Position numbers and translations under genes: made by a program | Shown: in pieces, positions 62,350 to 64,000 of the stretch | How positions within the stretch are numbered: position 1 is the first letter of the stretch | Layout of the letters: each line of letters opens with the position of its first letter | Origin: Syncephalis fuscata | Taxonomy: Eukaryota > Zoopagomycota > Zoopagomycetes > Zoopagales > Piptocephalidaceae | NCBI GenBank assembly: GCA_025786725.1 | Contig: JAHLTZ010000036.1 | Coordinates: forward strand, 203,604 to 267,603 | DNA length: 64,000 nucleotides | Direction of reading: 5' to 3' | The notes under the pieces: generated by a model | The model's database searches: none | What the model saw: only the letters and a program-made list of their open reading frames with translations | Told to the model about the DNA's origin: nothing

Positions 62350-62381
62350 GGTAGCCGGCCGCTAACACACTAATCGCCATT
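62350..62381. repeat. Outer inverted repeat, right arm
   Basis: 32-bp exact partner of 61227-61258. Confidence 0.9.
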
Positions 62382-63180
62382 TTAAGTAAGTAAGTAATGT
62401 GATACAGCAGTTGTAGCAGTATCCATCATAATTGTATGTGGTGGTATATCGCCACCAATAAACGGTGGTATACCATCACAACAATAGCAACAATAGCAAC
62501 AATAGCAACTTCACAAGTACTTGATGTGACATCATCAAGATTAATTGATACTATTGCTATCAATTAACAGCAAGATTAAAAAAGGATATTGGATCAATTA
62601 ATAATATATTATTTATTGGTAATATCCAACTGATTAGTAATTGATATTACCAAACAATATCCGAGCAAAGCATTAAATAAAAGCACATAGCTATTAAATA
62701 AGTAGATGCAAAGGTTTATATTTTTGCATCTCAATCAAAAAATCAATACAATAAAGATTATACAATTAGTATATATTGCGCATACTAACTAATGATTAAA
62801 CAATTTAACAATGCTTATAGTATGATCAGCAGATCAAATGGCAATATTTAAAAGCATTTAATGTACTGAACATGATAATGGATGATGAATAAATGAAAAG
62901 TAAAATAGACATTAATGTAGATGTATTATCCAGTAAGCATATATCCCGTGTGCATATACTCAATATGCATACATCCATTATTTACATATATTATTGTATG
63001 ATATCGTGTGTATATTATATTAATTGTAGAAAGCAATATACACGACTCATTCACGTCAGTATGTTATAGTGCTTATAACATGCAATGATTTATATTAATT
63101 ATTACCTCACATATATGATGTATTGCATTGGTAGATTGACACTCACATATTGAAGAATAGAATTTAGCACTCATTACCAT
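62382..63180. other. AT-rich region with small hairpins
   Basis: No gene. Several short inverted repeats, for example around 62435-62475 (GGTGGTATATCGCCACC) and 62582-62630 (GGATATTGG ... TAATATCC). Confidence 0.45.
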
Positions 63181-64000
63181 AAGAGTTATGTACGTTTACA
63201 TACACAGATGTAGCATTAACTAAACAATAACATTGAATTAAAATATATGTTCTAGAACATATATTGACAAACATATACTAATTGAATAATGGAACAAATA
63301 AAAATAGAATTATTTGAATAAATGAGTGATTGACTAATTGACCGAAAAATTGAATAACTAAATAAGCAACTAATTTACCGACTGAACAACTAAATGATCA
63401 ACTAATTGAATAAAGACTAACTAATTGACCAACTAATTGACTAACAATACTACAGACTAACAAGCAAACCAATTCGTAGACATTAATAATCAACAATATA
63501 AGAAGTAGACAAACAATTGCATAAATGATTGAACAATATACGGAGCATAGGTAGCCTGTCCCCACCAATTTTAATTTTTTTATTTTACCACCATTTTCCA
63601 CCAAAGTATATCTATGTTTATATACATAGATACAGCATCAACTAAGCAATGGTTTGCAAGTTATTTGAATGTGCTAGCTTGTATATTGACGGACTTTTAC
63701 TAGTAGGCCAATTTACTCAATATATGAGTAAAAATGGCAATAATTAGCGGATAATTGCCCAGTAGACTAACTAACAGAATAATGGACTAAACAACGGAAT
63801 AATTGACCAAGTTAATTATCAATAGCATATTTACATAATTTAATAAGTAGTTTATGCAATAAAAGATACAACAGGCCAAATATTTGACTAAATAAAGCAA
63901 ATTAACGGATAAATTGGCCAATATATGCATACATTGTAAGTGAAATATATATATTAGCACAATATTGCACAATACAGTATATACATTTACATAGACAGAT
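63181..64000. repeat. Degenerate large tandem repeat at the window edge
   Basis: Landmarks TATGTACGTTTACATACACA (63187), TATGTTTATATACATAGATA (63612) and TATACATTTACATAGACAGA (63979) recur every 370-425 bp, each of the first two followed by GCATNAACTAANCAAT and then many short CTAATTGACC/AACTAATTGA words. The array continues past the window. Confidence 0.55.

Overview
The window looks like a nuclear segment from an AT-rich, non-Dikarya fungus. Introns are short (about 45-70 bp, GTAAGT-like donors, TAG acceptors). Coding signatures include a fungal-type bHLH factor, MET2, PPG1, a Nup82/Nup88 nucleoporin, UAP1, and secreted double-psi beta-barrel (expansin/barwin-like) proteins. A Zoopagomycota-like fungus is only a guess; no rRNA or tRNA gene was recognised to anchor taxonomy.

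Left part (0-13 kb): a pyrimidine-rich intergenic region, then a bHLH transcription factor (3 exons, +), a Nup88/Nup82 nucleoporin (10 exons, +), and on the minus strand a forkhead factor whose frame is broken by several single-base shifts.

Middle (14-45 kb): five copies of a secreted expansin-like gene (E1-E5), each lying downstream of and co-oriented with either the intact mitochondrial aspartate aminotransferase (AAT) gene or a fragment of its 3' end. The unit is [AAT 3' end - about 1 kb spacer - expansin - 3' repeat R], a segmental duplication. E2 and E3 sit head to head on a large palindrome whose centre lies inside an AAT fragment. Between the copies are ordinary genes: an orphan 7-TM protein, a bacterial-type (probably mitochondrial) EF-P, a TMEM242 homologue, a second forkhead factor, a PPG1-type phosphatase and MET2. 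A 664-bp insertion with TG...CA ends and a 4-bp target duplication interrupts one R copy.

Right part (45-64 kb): gene-poor. It holds UAP1 (minus, one apparent frameshift), a decayed S8 subtilase, and a dense repeat zone: a dispersed repeat in both orientations, a perfect 10-bp-period array inside an inverted repeat, tandem 108-bp units that each carry a hairpin, and a CA-rich minisatellite enclosed by two nested perfect inverted repeats.

Several otherwise convincing genes (UAP1, EF-P, E2, E3, forkhead 1) are each broken by single missing bases, often in homopolymers. Uncorrected assembly errors are the simplest explanation, so pseudogene calls for those genes should wait for read-level checking.
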